From NCBI GenBank assembly GCA_963691705.1, contig OY829540.1:47900158-47964157 (forward strand): a stretch of 64,000 nt of DNA, given 5' to 3'. Positions 33,191 through 45,904 of the stretch are shown piece after piece. The notes beneath the pieces are model-generated. The model saw only the letters and a program-made list of their open reading frames with translations, made no database searches and was not told where the DNA came from. Both the position numbers and the translations under genes were made by a program. The DNA comes from Viola odorata (Eukaryota > Streptophyta > Magnoliopsida > Malpighiales > Violaceae). The stretch's first letter is position 1. Every line of letters starts with the position of its first letter.

Positions 33191-33763
33191 CACCCACGAT
33201 TCTGTCAGTTTGCACTAAGAAGGAAAATCCCAGTTTTGCGTAAAGAAGGAAATTTCAAGACTTTTATCTTTCAGTTACTTCTTTTATTATTACTTAAAAT
33301 AGTTGGATTTATTTTATAATTAGTTTAAGTAATTACTTAATTAGGAGTTTAATTAAAAGTAGGATTTCTAAGGTAAGGATTTAGGGTTTTCCTATCTAAA
33401 TGAGCTACCTTTTTCATTGTAAGATTACGATATTTTTTATAATTAAAACCCAAAGAAGTTTCTCTCAATTGTTCATGCGTGAACCTTGTCTCTCATTGAG
33501 TTCGAACAATCGATTAAGATAGCAAGTAAAACCCGAAAGTCCATTCTATTGATTCGTAGCTCTAGTTTGGCCAATACAGGATATTAGCAGGGTTAGAGAT
33601 CGTGTCAAGAACCTCACTCGATAGGTTTAGTTTGGCTAATACAGGATATTAGCAGGGTTAAACGTTTGTGTTGAGTCATCTATCTTCTGCATCGAAATCT
33701 AAACCTAGAACTAGATCAAATGGTACCTGCTACGAGCCTCGGGCGACTCAGGATCGTATCAGT

Positions 33764-33775
33764 TGGTAGCGGAGC
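33764..33775 (+). other. Primer-binding-site candidate TGGTAGCGGAGC
   Basis: Two bases after the left LTR. It differs from the common initiator-Met PBS TGGTATCAGAGC at two positions. The identical 12-mer appears in the minus-strand Gypsy element at 61903-61914. Confidence 0.6.
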
Positions 33776-35485
33776 AAAGGCGTTCTACGGTTTGGTATCT
33801 ATCCATCTATCCTTTGCTGTTTTTATTTATTTTCAATTGTTGAGATTGATTCTTCTTCTTCCCGATCTAAAATCAATCTCTTTGCGTCCCGTGTGTTAGT
33901 TATTTGTGTGTCAAGTCGATCAATGATTTCTAGATCTTGTTTGCGTCTTTGTGTGTGCAAATCGTTGTGTGATTTGTGAGTATTAGTTGGTTTCTGTCCA
34001 CAAAAGAGTAAAAAAAAAGGGTGTCTTTAATTAAATTGCTATTTAGTTTCGTTCAAAAAAGAGTAAAAAAATCAAAATAGAACGGAAAAAATACAAAATA
34101 CTACAAAGTATTGTGAAGCAATTGCAAAAAGAATCATTGAATTTGGTGGTCAGAATTGAGAGATAGCTCAAAAACAAATCACACACACCTAAACGCATAT
34201 CATTCACGGTTTGGTGAATTTACTTGAGTCTTCTTGAGTCTTTTGAGACTTTTCTTTGATTCCTTTACATCTATATATCTTATACTCTAGTTCAACATTT
34301 GTTTAGTTGATTGCTTTTGCAGCTAACCTCTTGTTGAGCATCTAAAAGTCCTTTTGAAGCAAGTTGTCTTTGTGAGTCTTCTTGGAAGCTTTTTTTTGAA
34401 CTCTTGAGTCTGTCTTGAATTGGTTTGAGCACACGATTAAGAAAAGTGGTATCTTGAAGATAAGGTAAATTGTGAGATCAATAGAGATCTAAACACGAGA
34501 GTAAATACGTGAGGGAGTGATTAGTTTTTAGGGATATTTTACGCTTCTCGATTTAGTGTTGTTACTTTCAGAAGTCATGTCGGAGGAATCACCAGACGAG
34601 GATATGTGGAGACGAGAAGTGATTGCCCGATTACAGAATCTCAACTTTAGATTTGGTGAGAAGGGGCAATGGAGTATTGCTGCCATCGAGGAAACAGATT
34701 CGAGGGCAAATCTTTTCGAAGGGGAAGGGAATGATATGGCCCAGACTAGCCTCGGCGTCATCACGTCCATTCTCAACGTGATGACGCCCATAACAGAGAG
34801 TTCCAGCCAGCCCCGACGTGATGACGTCAGGCTTCGACTTGATGACGCTAGACCCGACATGATCACGCTGGGCCTTCGACATGATCACGCCCACGATTCT
34901 GTCAGTTTGCGCCAAGAAGGAAAATCCCAGTTTTGCGTAAAGAAGGAAATTTCAAGACTTCTATCTTTCAATTACTTCTTTTATTATTACTTAAAATAGT
35001 TGAATTTATTTTATAATTAGTTTAAGTAATTACTTAATTAGGAGTTTAATTAGAAGTAGGATTTCTAAGGTAAGGATTTAGAGTTTTTTTCTATTTAAAG
35101 GAGCCACCTTTTTCATTGTAATATTACGATATTTTTGATAATCAAAACCCAGAGAAGTTTCTCTCAATTGTTCATGTGTGAACCTTGTCCCTCATTGAGT
35201 CCCGACACTCGATTAGGATAGCAAGTAAAACCCGAAAGTCCATTCCATTGATTCGTAGCTCTAGTTTGGCTAATACAGGATATTAGCAGGGTTAGAGATC
35301 ATGTCAAGAACCTCACTCGATAGGTTTAGTTTGGCTAATACATGATATTAGCAGGGTTAAACGGTCGTGTTAAGTCATCTATCTTCCGCATTGAAATCCA
35401 AGCCTAGAACTAGATCAAAAGGTACGTGTTACGAGCCTCGGGCGACCCAGGATCGTATCAAGTGGCATCAACGTCGAGTGCAACT

Positions 35486-35965
35486 TTTTTTAATTTGCGT
35501 AAGCGGTTTCGTCTTCACGCCCTATTTTTTAAATTTGCGTAAGCGGTTTCATCCCCACACCCTATTTTTTAATTTTGCGTGAGCGATTTCGTCCCTACGT
35601 CATGTTTTTTAAATTTACGTAAGCGGTTTCGTCCCTACACCATGTTTTTAAATTTGCGTAAGCGATTTCGTTCCCACACCCTATTTTTAAATTTCTGTAA
35701 GCGGTTTCATCCCCACGCCCTATTTTTAATTTTGTGTAAGTGGTTTCGCCCCCATGCCCTATTTTTTAAATTTGCGTAAGCGGTTTCGTCTTCACGCCCT
35801 GTTTTTAAATTTGCATAAACGGTTTCGTCCTCACGCCTTGTTTTAATTTTGCGTAAGTGGTTTCGTCCCCACACCCTGCTTTTAAATTTGTGTAAGTGGT
35901 TTCGTCCCCACGCCCTATTTTTTTAATTTTGCGTAAGCGGTTTCGCCCCCACGTCATATCTCTAA
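35486..35965. repeat. Minisatellite, ~40-bp unit, 12 copies
   Basis: Twelve imperfect units of the form AATTTGCGTAAGCGG, TTTCGTCCCCACGCCC, TATTTTTTA, spaced 38-40 bp. The repetitive proteins read through it are artefacts. Arrays like this occur in the 3' untranslated part of Tat/Ogre Gypsy elements, and it precedes the LTR at 36128. Confidence 0.92.
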
Positions 35966-36442
35966 ATATATTTTCTGCTTCGATGATTTACACCCTTCAG
36001 TTAATTGATGTTCTCAACATGAAATGCTACCTTCAAAACATTTGTGGTATTTAGGACAACCGTTTTTACTGTTCATCAAAAAGTTCAGTTATATTTTATT
36101 TTTGATCAGACAGTAAAGAGGGTCAACTGTTGCTACCCGAATTTTGACACAAGTAATTTAAATCATCATTATCATAGCATATCCGTATTTTTATTTTCAT
36201 CATTCGTTCTATCATCAACTTTCTAAATTTTACATAATTATTTGTTTATTATTATTATTATTATTTATTATTGTCTCGTGTCGTCTCGAATTTCTATCGA
36301 TTTCAAATGAGATTTTTCATACCGTTGGCTCGAACCTAAAAATATAAATGTTGTCCCTCATACCCACATTTTTATTGTTATTTTTATTCGTTCTATTATT
36401 GAACTATTAATATTTATTTAGTACCCATCATATTTTTTACTA

Positions 36443-36677
36443 CTCCCTCCATTTTCGAATAATTGTCACTGGCTACTATTCATGTATTCGTTTCGAGGAG
36501 GCCGAATGACTCACTATTTGACCCAAAAAGTTCCGTACTTTTTCTTGGACGTACGTTAAGGATTAACGTACGTGAGAAAAAAAGTACGGATTTTTTGGGG
36601 TAAAATAGTGAGTCATTCGACTTTCTCGAAACGCGTGCATAAACAGTAAAGTGTCAATTATTCGAAAACGGAGGGAG
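36443..36677. mobile_element. Stowaway MITE forming a full-length hairpin
   Basis: Ends CTCCCTCCATTTTCGAATAA and TTATTCGAAAACGGAGGGAG with TA on both outer sides. The two halves are complementary almost throughout: GAATGACTCACTATTT pairs with AAATAGTGAGTCATTC, and ACGTACGTTAAGG with its complement around the centre. 235 bp, noncoding. Confidence 0.93.
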
Positions 36678-38798
36678 TATTATTTTTGTTTCATATCATT
36701 TTATTTTATTTATTTTCATATTTCTCGTTCGATTTTCTATCGGTTTTAAACGAGGAAACCTCATACCGTTGGCTCGAAGTAAAATATAAAAACAACCCTC
36801 AGTTGACCCTTACCATCAACGATTAATGCACCCTGCCTCTCTGCATCACCTGACCACTCTGCCTCACCTCTCCCATCGCCAAACCGCCTCTCCAATCGCC
36901 GGACCACTCTCTCTGCCGCCGACCCTCCTCTGCCGCACCATCATCATCACCTTCCTATAAATACCATCACTCTCCCTCACCCTCGGGAACTGGGACACGA
37001 ACAAATACACAGAGACACTCTTGCTCTCACTCACACCCTCTCCATTTTCCAACTGCACTCGGCCTCTCCTCACCCATCACACCACCGCCGATATCCACTC
37101 CACTACCACCATCACAACCGTCACAAGATCCACCACCCACTACCACTAGCCACCCATCACCGCTTCCCCACCCGCGGCCTCACCATCACCACCGCACCAC
37201 TACAGTCGCCAACCACACCACCCCACGCGCCTGCTGCCACACCTCCTCACTGCCCAAACCGACAAAATAACCCACCTAACCTCCATTTCCGCCGGCACCC
37301 AGCTCCAATCCGACACGACCCATCTCTTATTTCCGCCGGCTTCCCGACCTCCAAATCACCAAATCAGCCCCAAACCACCATCTTCTCCTCTTCAATCAAA
37401 TCACCAAATCAACACACCCAAACTCCCAAATTTCCATCTCCAACCCGCCAGCCCAACAAATCATCAAATCCATCACCGCTGCCATCACTCCTTACCGTTG
37501 AAACCACCACCGTCGTGCCGGCGCTGCTGAGGAAAGAAAAGAAAAAAGAAAGAAAGAACTGGAGAAAAAAAAGAAGGAAAGAAAAAAGAAAAATGGTGCT
37601 GTCGAAAGGGAGAAGAAAAGAAAAGAAAAGAAAAGAAAGAAATAATAGGGATGGGTTACGGCCCAACAAGGAAAAAATAAGAAAATGGGTTGCGGCTCAA
37701 GAGAAAAGAAAGATGGGTTCTTGGACCAATACATGAACTTTAATGGGTAAGGACCGATGATTCCATTTTTAATATTTGATCATTTGGAATTTATTCTTGA
37801 GTTCCTTACTAATGTGCTTGTTTGTATATTTTGTTCATATGTTTTATTTGCACGTTCGTCGCGATGATTCTCAATGAGTTTGATGGAGTTCGACGAGGAG
37901 TTTGATGTGTTTATTTATTTGCGAATTTGTAATTAATTTGTAATATTTATCTGCAGTATTTATTTTACTTATTATTAGTTGTTGCTACTGATCATTGATT
38001 TGCAGGTAAAGCTCACCCAGGTACATTTTCATTTTCCCCCTTTTTATTGTGGATGAATTTATTTAAATTTATACTTATTTGATGTATGTGTTTCGTGCGT
38101 GGCTTCGACTTCACTCTCCGATTTTTCTCTTTTCAATGTATTTTTCAGCATTCACTCAAAATGGTACTTTGTTAGTCTATGCATATTTAGGATCACATAA
38201 TTAATAGGATTAATCAAACATTGCCCGATGATGATAGCGGGTCGTCGCTTTGGTGAAAAATAATAAAATGGTAGTAATTCTATGAAATTACAAAGTACCG
38301 TTAAATACATAAACTAACAAAAATAATTAATCTTGTTTGGTGATTTTATTCCTATTAAATAATTTATTTGGTGATTAATTTTGCACGAAATTGGAGTAAT
38401 TTTAAACTCGACAAAATTTAATTGGAATAGGTATGCAACTAATCTTTTTATTTTCTTATAAGATTAAAATGTTTATTTTCTTTTAACAATTCGGTAAATA
38501 ATTAGGATAAAATCAATCCTACCAACGTAAGAACTAAAGCGACGATTCCCCCCGGAGGCCCAATTATTTATTTTTTCAATGTGATTTTCAAACACCTATT
38601 TTTAGAATCGGTAACCTTTTAGGATGAGATTTGGGTGCCTAACACTTTCCCGTGTTCATAAATCGACTCTGAACTGTAGTTTTTGGGTTTAGACCTTTTC
38701 TTTTTGTGCCTTAGTTTTTATTTTATTTTCTGTGCGTTAGTTTTTATTTTATTTTCTTCCTTTTTTCGGACTTTAGGTTTCCTAAACCTTAAAAATAA

Positions 38799-39145
38799 GG
38801 GGTAATAGCTTAAAACACCTCTGTACTAACCGCGAAAAACAAATTCCTCCCCCGAACTTCAAAATCTCTAATACACCTCCCCTGGACTATTATTTTCGGG
38901 CAAAAAGGCCATTCAATGCACATTTTTACAATTTTAAAAAAATTGTAAAAATTCTAAAAAAAATGTAAAAATTCTAAAAACAAATGTAATTAACCTAAAA
39001 ATCAAAAAACATTGTAAAAAATTCCAAAAAATCACAAAAAAATGTAATTAATTATGGACAGAAGGGACTAATTGCACGGTCAGCGTAGTTCAGGGGAGGT
39101 GTATTGGCGTTTTTAAAGTTCGGGGGAGGAGTTTATTTTTCGCGG
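38799..39145. mobile_element. Foldback MITE, copy 1 (right end truncated)
   Basis: Nearly identical to 40094-40472: GGGGTAATAGCTTAAAACAC, CTGTACTAACCGCGAAAAAC, CACCTCCCCTGGA and the AAAATTGTAAAAATTC runs. Its right arm stops after TTTTTCGCGG, so the terminal ~35 bases are gone. It is inserted in the long LTR. Confidence 0.88.
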
Positions 39146-39198
39146 CTTTATTGTATGTATTTTTTTTCTTCGTCCAGATCACTCGCGAGGGTACGACA

Positions 39199-40085
39199 AT
39201 ATTCAATTCATATTTCTAATTGTTTATTTTTATATACAATTGGTAACGAATGATCAATGGTACAATAGTCGGTGCAAAGCGAGTATTGTCTATTTGTAAA
39301 TAATGAAATATTAGAAGTTGTAAATAAATGAAAAATATTAAATAACAAGATATATATAAATAAAATTATGAAGCTCTATATTTTTTATTAAGCTAGTATA
39401 TGAATATTAAAGTTTATCTCCACGGTTTTAAAGTTGAAAAGCGAGTATTGCCTTTATCTTTGTTATCAATAATTATGGATTAGTCTCCCCCTGGAATTCA
39501 TAAACAAATAAATTAGAGTAAAAAATGTTTTGGCACTCAATATTTAAAGGTTAGGACATTTAGCACCTAACTTTCACTTCTCGTTAAATAAATTCCCAAT
39601 ATTTACATTTTGTCATCCAACATTTTCACCATTAAATAATTTAGCACCCAATTTTTCAAATAAGTTAAGTTGTAAACTTTTTTTTAATTGCATTAAAATA
39701 TTATTTTATAATAAATAAATAAAAATAATTATAAATATGTAAAAATAATATAGAAATAAAATTTATCCAATAAAAAAATACAAGAAATAATTTAAAATTT
39801 GATATTTTTTAACAAATCAAAAAACAAAAATGGGGTTAACTTTTTCTATTAAAAGAGAGAAAAAAGTCTATTTTTTTTAGTAGAAAATAGAAACAACTGA
39901 AATGGTGAGAGAAGAGAAAAAAATAAGAAAATTATTGTATTTATTATAAAATAGTTTTTCTAATGTAATTAACGGTGTTAGTTGCAAAATTGAGTGTTTG
40001 AGTGCCAAATTATCTAACGGTGTACATGTAGGTGTCAAATTGTCTAACGATATAAATATTAATTGAGTGCCAAAGTATCCAAACC
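39199..40085. other. AT-rich intergenic DNA
   Basis: No gene or element is recognised. A loose repetition of GTGCCAAATTATCTAACGGTG-like words near 39990-40070 and 39530-39660 (in part complementary) hints at an old inverted repeat, but the ends are unclear. Confidence 0.35.
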
Positions 40086-40093
40086 CTCAAATA

Positions 40094-40472
40094 TGGGGTA
40101 ATAGCTTAAAACACCCATGTACTAACCGCGAAAAACAAACTCCTCCCCCGAACTTCAAAAACGCTAATACACCTCCCCTGGATTATTATTTTCGGGTAAA
40201 AAGGCCCCTAAATGCACATTTTTACAATTTTAAAAAAATTGTAAAATTTCTAAAAAACATGTAAAAATTCTAAAAAAAAATATAATTAACCTAAAAATCA
40301 AGAAACATTGTAAAAAATTCCAAAAAATCACAAAAAAATGTAATTAATTATGAACAGAAGGGGCTAATTGCACGATCAACCTAGTTCAGGGGAGGTGTAT
40401 TAGCGTTTTTGAAGTTTGGGGAAGGAGTTTGTTTTTCGCGGTTAGTACAGGGGTGTTTTAAGCTATTACCCC
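40094..40472. mobile_element. Foldback MITE, copy 2 (complete)
   Basis: 379 bp. The first ~50 bases (GGGGTAATAGCTTAAAACAC, then TGTACTAACCGCGAAAAACA) are the reverse complement of the last ~50 (ending GCTATTACCCC). It is flanked by an 8-bp duplication TCAAATAT (40086-40093 and 40473-40480). No coding capacity. The 8-bp duplication suggests hAT mobilisation; a 9-bp reading (CTCAAATAT) would suggest a MULE. Confidence 0.9.
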
Positions 40473-40666
40473 TCAAATATTAGGTGTCAAAATGTTTCTT
40501 TTTTTTGGTCAATCAATTATTATAATAGATTAGGAATAGGTAAAGGTTGTCGACCTTTCGTGTAGGCGAAGGCATTCAATTCAACATCAAATACCAACCG
40601 TATACGCAATGTCACCAATTTATTAGTTGAGGTCAATTTTGTCATTTCATAGGCCCCCATGTCCAT

Positions 40667-42360
<1,694 letters not shown>

Positions 42361-42955
42361 ATAAATTTTAGAACTCTTTGTTAGTTACTTTTCTAAGATG
42401 TTTGAATTGAATTGCCCTACATCATCCTTATGGCTATGAAGTGTTTGTCGCATGTTGGTGTGCTCTTTCCATCTCATTATAAATTGCTGGCTCCTTATGG
42501 CTCATAGATGAGGGATGAGATTTTGCATCTTGCTTGATGGGTCGGATGCAGAAGTTTCGTTTTGAGAAATAGGGTTCTTGTTTTATTATCATTTCTTGAC
42601 ATGAGGGGTTTTCAGCGGATGGATTTCATGTTTAGTAAGTGTGTTCCAATTAAAAGCCTGATGTTTTTTAATCTCCAGATTTGACATTTTAAGATGGACC
42701 TCTTAGTATGCACAATCAGATGCATTTAGAGATAATAATTGCACCTAATAGAAAACTTTGGCCAAACAAGTCTTCAAAATTAAAATAGGACTGTTAAATC
42801 AATTACAAATCTATATAGATGAACACTATTAGTATCAAGAGAAATATCTTCAATTTTTCCATATCGCACGTTCACTTTGTTTCAAGACTCCAGATTTCTT
42901 TAATTTAACCTGTAGAATAAATGACAGATTTCTTAGACGTGTATACATACAAACA
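42361..42955. other. Spacer between polyubiquitin and receptor kinase
   Basis: 3'UTRs of two convergent genes. No feature is recognised. Confidence 0.5.
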
Positions 42956-45584
42956 CTACCTAGGAAGCGTAACGCCAGATACACTGGTGTTGGAAGGAGC
43001 AAACTTGGTTGAGCTGGCTACATTCTCATCTTCACCTCCAATGTTGCTGCACTGGACCTGGAATGATATCTCCGGATAGAAACACTCACAGCTAGGATTG
43101 ACTTCCTGCATCTTAGCATCCGCACGCTCCTGTAGGTCCAATGCAAGCCTGAGTTTTTCCATCACCTCATGCATAGTAGGACGTTCAATCCCCTGATCGT
43201 GCACACATCTCGCTGCGGTCTCCACAAATCTGTTGAAACATTCCGGAGCTATCCTCCCCATTAGATAAGGATCAATTATGTCATGAATGGTTCCGTTTTG
43301 AATGCATCTTCCTGTCCAATCTACAAGATTCCACTGCTCCTCCGCTAACTTTTGGTTTAGAGGTTTTCGAGCACACAAAACTTCAAAGAGTACCACACCA
43401 AATGAGAAGACATCAGATTTCTTGGTCAATTGATTTCGTCGAGCATATTCTGGATCCAGATATCCCCACGTCCCTTTCACCATGGTACTCACTGCAGCGC
43501 TGCCACTACTACTCACACTTATTTTCGACAACCCAAAATCAGAAACTTTAGCAACCCAATTCTCATCTAACAAAATGTTGGTGGTCTTCACGTCCCGATG
43601 GATGATTGGATGAGGTGTGCAAGTGTGAAGACAGTGTAACACACTTGCTGCGCCAATGCACATCTCAAGCCTTCGCTTCCAGGGGATTGGATCATTGTCC
43701 GTGTCATAGAGATGATCGCGGAGAGTACCTTTGCTCATATAGTCATACACTAGGATCATTTCGTCCCCTTCATTGCAGTATCCCAACAGAGAGACAAGAT
43801 GGTCATGTTGAAGAAGGGACAATATTTCGATCTCTATCTTGAATTCATGGACACCCTGTCTAGACTCTGGATTCAGCCTCTTGATTGCAACTGAAGTACT
43901 GCTTCTGTCGAAGAATCCTTTGTACACATTACCAAAACCTCCAACACCAATAATCAACGCACTGTCAAAGTTGTCTGTAGCTGCTTTGATCTCAGCTAGC
44001 AAGAAGTGGCAAGAAATATTTTGAGGTAAAGATGACTCATTACCCTGCTCTGATTTCATCAAACAAGGGAAGAAAAACCTCCACTTCAGAGATTTTTCGT
44101 AACAATGCATAAGATTAGCTCTTAGTAGGAGCATCATGAACAGAAACAGCAGAGAAAGCACAACAATGCCCAATGCAACACCCTCAATAATGGGAGCTTT
44201 GTTGGTTTGATGATTTTTCGACAGGTCGGGTTACTGCTGCTCAATTTTTAAATTGCTCAGCTTGAAGATTTCAACCCCATTCAAAATTGCATCAGAGTAC
44301 CTAGTCATCCTTTCTGGACTAGGATGCAGTTTTATGGAGAGATTTTGTACCTTTGCTCCTTCTTTTGCTTCTATTCTCACTGTGAAATCTTTATATGCAG
44401 GAATCCCATTCCCACCAGTCAAAGACATTAATTATATCTGCATGGGCCTCAGCAATTTGATCAGCTATGTATATCTGGAAAACTCTATCACCCATGTTTG
44501 TCATTTCTGGTATAAACCCACAAAAATGAAGCCTTACAAGATATATGAACATTGTTTCAACCTGAAACTCCCAAGTCAGGTTGTAGCGCTCATTTGCATC
44601 CCTGTCAGGCCACATTCCCCGGCCAGTTTCATAGGCCAAGTCAGGGGCAGCGTAAGGAGAAAATCTAGTGTTTTTCAGTTGGATAGTAAAATTGAAAAGG
44701 AAAGAGCTGGGGTGAGCAAATGTTAAATAGTCATCATCTGGTTCCCAGCTCCGAAACATGCCAGTGTCCTGTTCAGGTGGGATGAAGTTTCCACCAGCAT
44801 TTAATCTGTACATCAGTTCCAGAAGAGTTGTGTTTTCAATTCTTAGGGTGTACTGGCCGATAAAATTTGTGCCTAGATCATCCTCAATGGTGTAATAAAG
44901 ATTGTCTAGCATGGACACGACTTCAATTCCGTTAACAAAAGTATATGTATCAGCTACATCAGGATTCGGTATGAACATCAGGTTTAAGTTTTGCCCATCT
45001 TCAATGTATAAGCAGAACTCTCTTCTGTAAACTTCTGAGCCAGCCCGAGGTTGGGCCGCAGCACTAAAGTTCCTTAGAAGGACATAGCCATTCGCTTTGA
45101 CTGAAAAGTGAGCATTGGAGCTGGTGAAACCTTGGTTGTAAGTATCAAAGTAGAAGTGGAGGCGAATGAATAATGGGCCAGGGGTGACGAGGAATATGTA
45201 GGTAAATTGAGAGTATGAAAGGCGGGCAGTACTGTAAGGTAACTCGTATGCTGGGATTCGGGATTCAAGTGCTGTGGAGCTTAGAGTTACAGATGCATTG
45301 GCTTGATCTAGAAGGGACGACATGCTTGAATTTGCATCTGTAGTCCAGGTTCGGCCATCTTTAATTACATGGCCAATTGTGGTGGAGCCACAATCAAAAG
45401 CAATGTTGTCATCAGGAGCGTAAAGGGGTTGCGATTCACCTGCGATGCGTCTTGCAAGGAGGTGGAGCAAGAACAAGCATAAATGAGGAGAGATCCAGTA
45501 TCTGGCGCAAAGAACCTTCTTTAACTCGGGATTTCTCATTGGACTGGACAAATACAAAAACAAGGAATTAGATTTGGTATGCAA
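42956..45584 (-). pseudogene. CrRLK1L (FERONIA-type, malectin-like) receptor kinase, disrupted
   Basis: Read 45584 to 42956. The likely start is the second Met (45537-45539, MRNPELKK), with a hydrophobic signal stretch (CLFLLHLLA). A malectin-like ectodomain follows (APDDNIAFDCGS; FIRLHFY; FLVRLHFCGF-like VRLHFCGFIPEM). The frame is lost near 44428, where IADQIAEAHADIIN should continue to LTGGNGIPAYKDF one frame over, and that frame meets TAA at 44231-44233 after KIEQQ. Past the stop, in the same frame, come the juxtamembrane part, a transmembrane helix (IVVLSLLFLFMMLLL) and a complete kinase: GVGGFGNVYKG, VAIKRL, IIHRDVKTTNILLD, SDFGLSK, GYLDPEYARR. CrRLK1L proteins are plasma-membrane sensors of wall state and RALF peptides, usually encoded by one exon. 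One shift and one stop in an otherwise intact gene suggest recent loss or sequence error. No intron with good sites removes both. Confidence 0.85.
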
Positions 45585-45699
45585 ACTCTGCTGATCAGAT
45601 ACCTGTTTTTACACCTTCTTGCGAAACATTAATTAGTTTTTCATCCTCTAGTCAGAAGGAAGTTAAACATACCTGAAACTCATCCCCAGGAAATGTTAA

Positions 45700-45870
45700 C
45701 ACCAAGGTATCACGGTTCGGGTCTCGATACCAACACCCTCAGTCCTGCGGACCCACAAGTCGGGTCCGAACCCATCCCGTTTAAAATCGGTCCCGGTCAC
45801 AACCCGTGAATTTTGACGGGTCTGATTTTGGACCCGCGAAAATTGGTACCGATAGAAATCTTGAAGCTGA
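45700..45870. repeat. GC-rich repeat resembling hAT subterminal sequence
   Basis: Dense GGGTC/GACCC words (TTCGGGTCTCGATACC, AAGTCGGGTCCGAACCC, AATCGGTCCCGGTC, GACGGGTCTGATTTTGG) similar in style to the ends of the hAT at 8930-12662. No intact ends or duplication are visible, so the assignment is tentative. Confidence 0.4.
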
Positions 45871-45904
45871 TCAAATCCTTTTCAACCCATGCCACTGCAT
45901 TTTA

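Larger units (their letters stand above)
33015..35460 (+). mobile_element. Small non-autonomous LTR retrotransposon with complete structure
   Basis: The left LTR 33015-33761 (747 bp) and right LTR 34732-35460 (729 bp) both start TGATA and end CGTATCA. The left one begins TGATACG, giving a 7-bp inverted end. A perfect 5-bp duplication AGTGG flanks it (33010-33014 and 35461-35465). A primer-binding-like site follows the left LTR, and the purine tract GGGGAAGGGAA (34721-34731) abuts the right LTR. The internal region is only 970 bp. It carries a short frame (from ~34577, MSEESPDEDMWRREVIARLQ) that may be a gag N-terminus, and no pol. Confidence 0.93.
36128..39198 (+). repeat. Long Tat/Ogre-type LTR (3' LTR or solo), interrupted by MITEs
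   Basis: Starts TGTTGCTACCCGAATTTTGA, like the LTR at 52144 (TGTTGATACCCGAATTTTGA), and ends CACTCGCGAGGGTACGACA, compared with ACTCGCGA...GCGCGACA at 56127. Blocks are shared in order: GGTACTxTGTTAG, AGGATCAC, GCCCGATGATGA, AAAGYGACGATTCC, ATCGGTAACC and GGGTGCCTAACAC. A TATA box (CTATAAATAC, 36955-36964) sits near the expected promoter. No PBS follows, so it is a 3' or solo LTR. It holds a Stowaway element and a truncated MITE. I see no 5-bp duplication around it. The CT-rich stretch at 36830-37500 belongs to its transcribed leader. Confidence 0.75.

Noticed and set aside
35367..35779. Repetitive Phe/Arg/His-rich proteins
   Set aside because: They are read through the 40-bp minisatellite in several frames; no start context, no domain.
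37409..37736. Phe/Ser- and Lys/Glu-rich frames at 37.4-37.7 kb
   Set aside because: Purine/pyrimidine-biased low-complexity DNA in the LTR leader; no recognisable protein.
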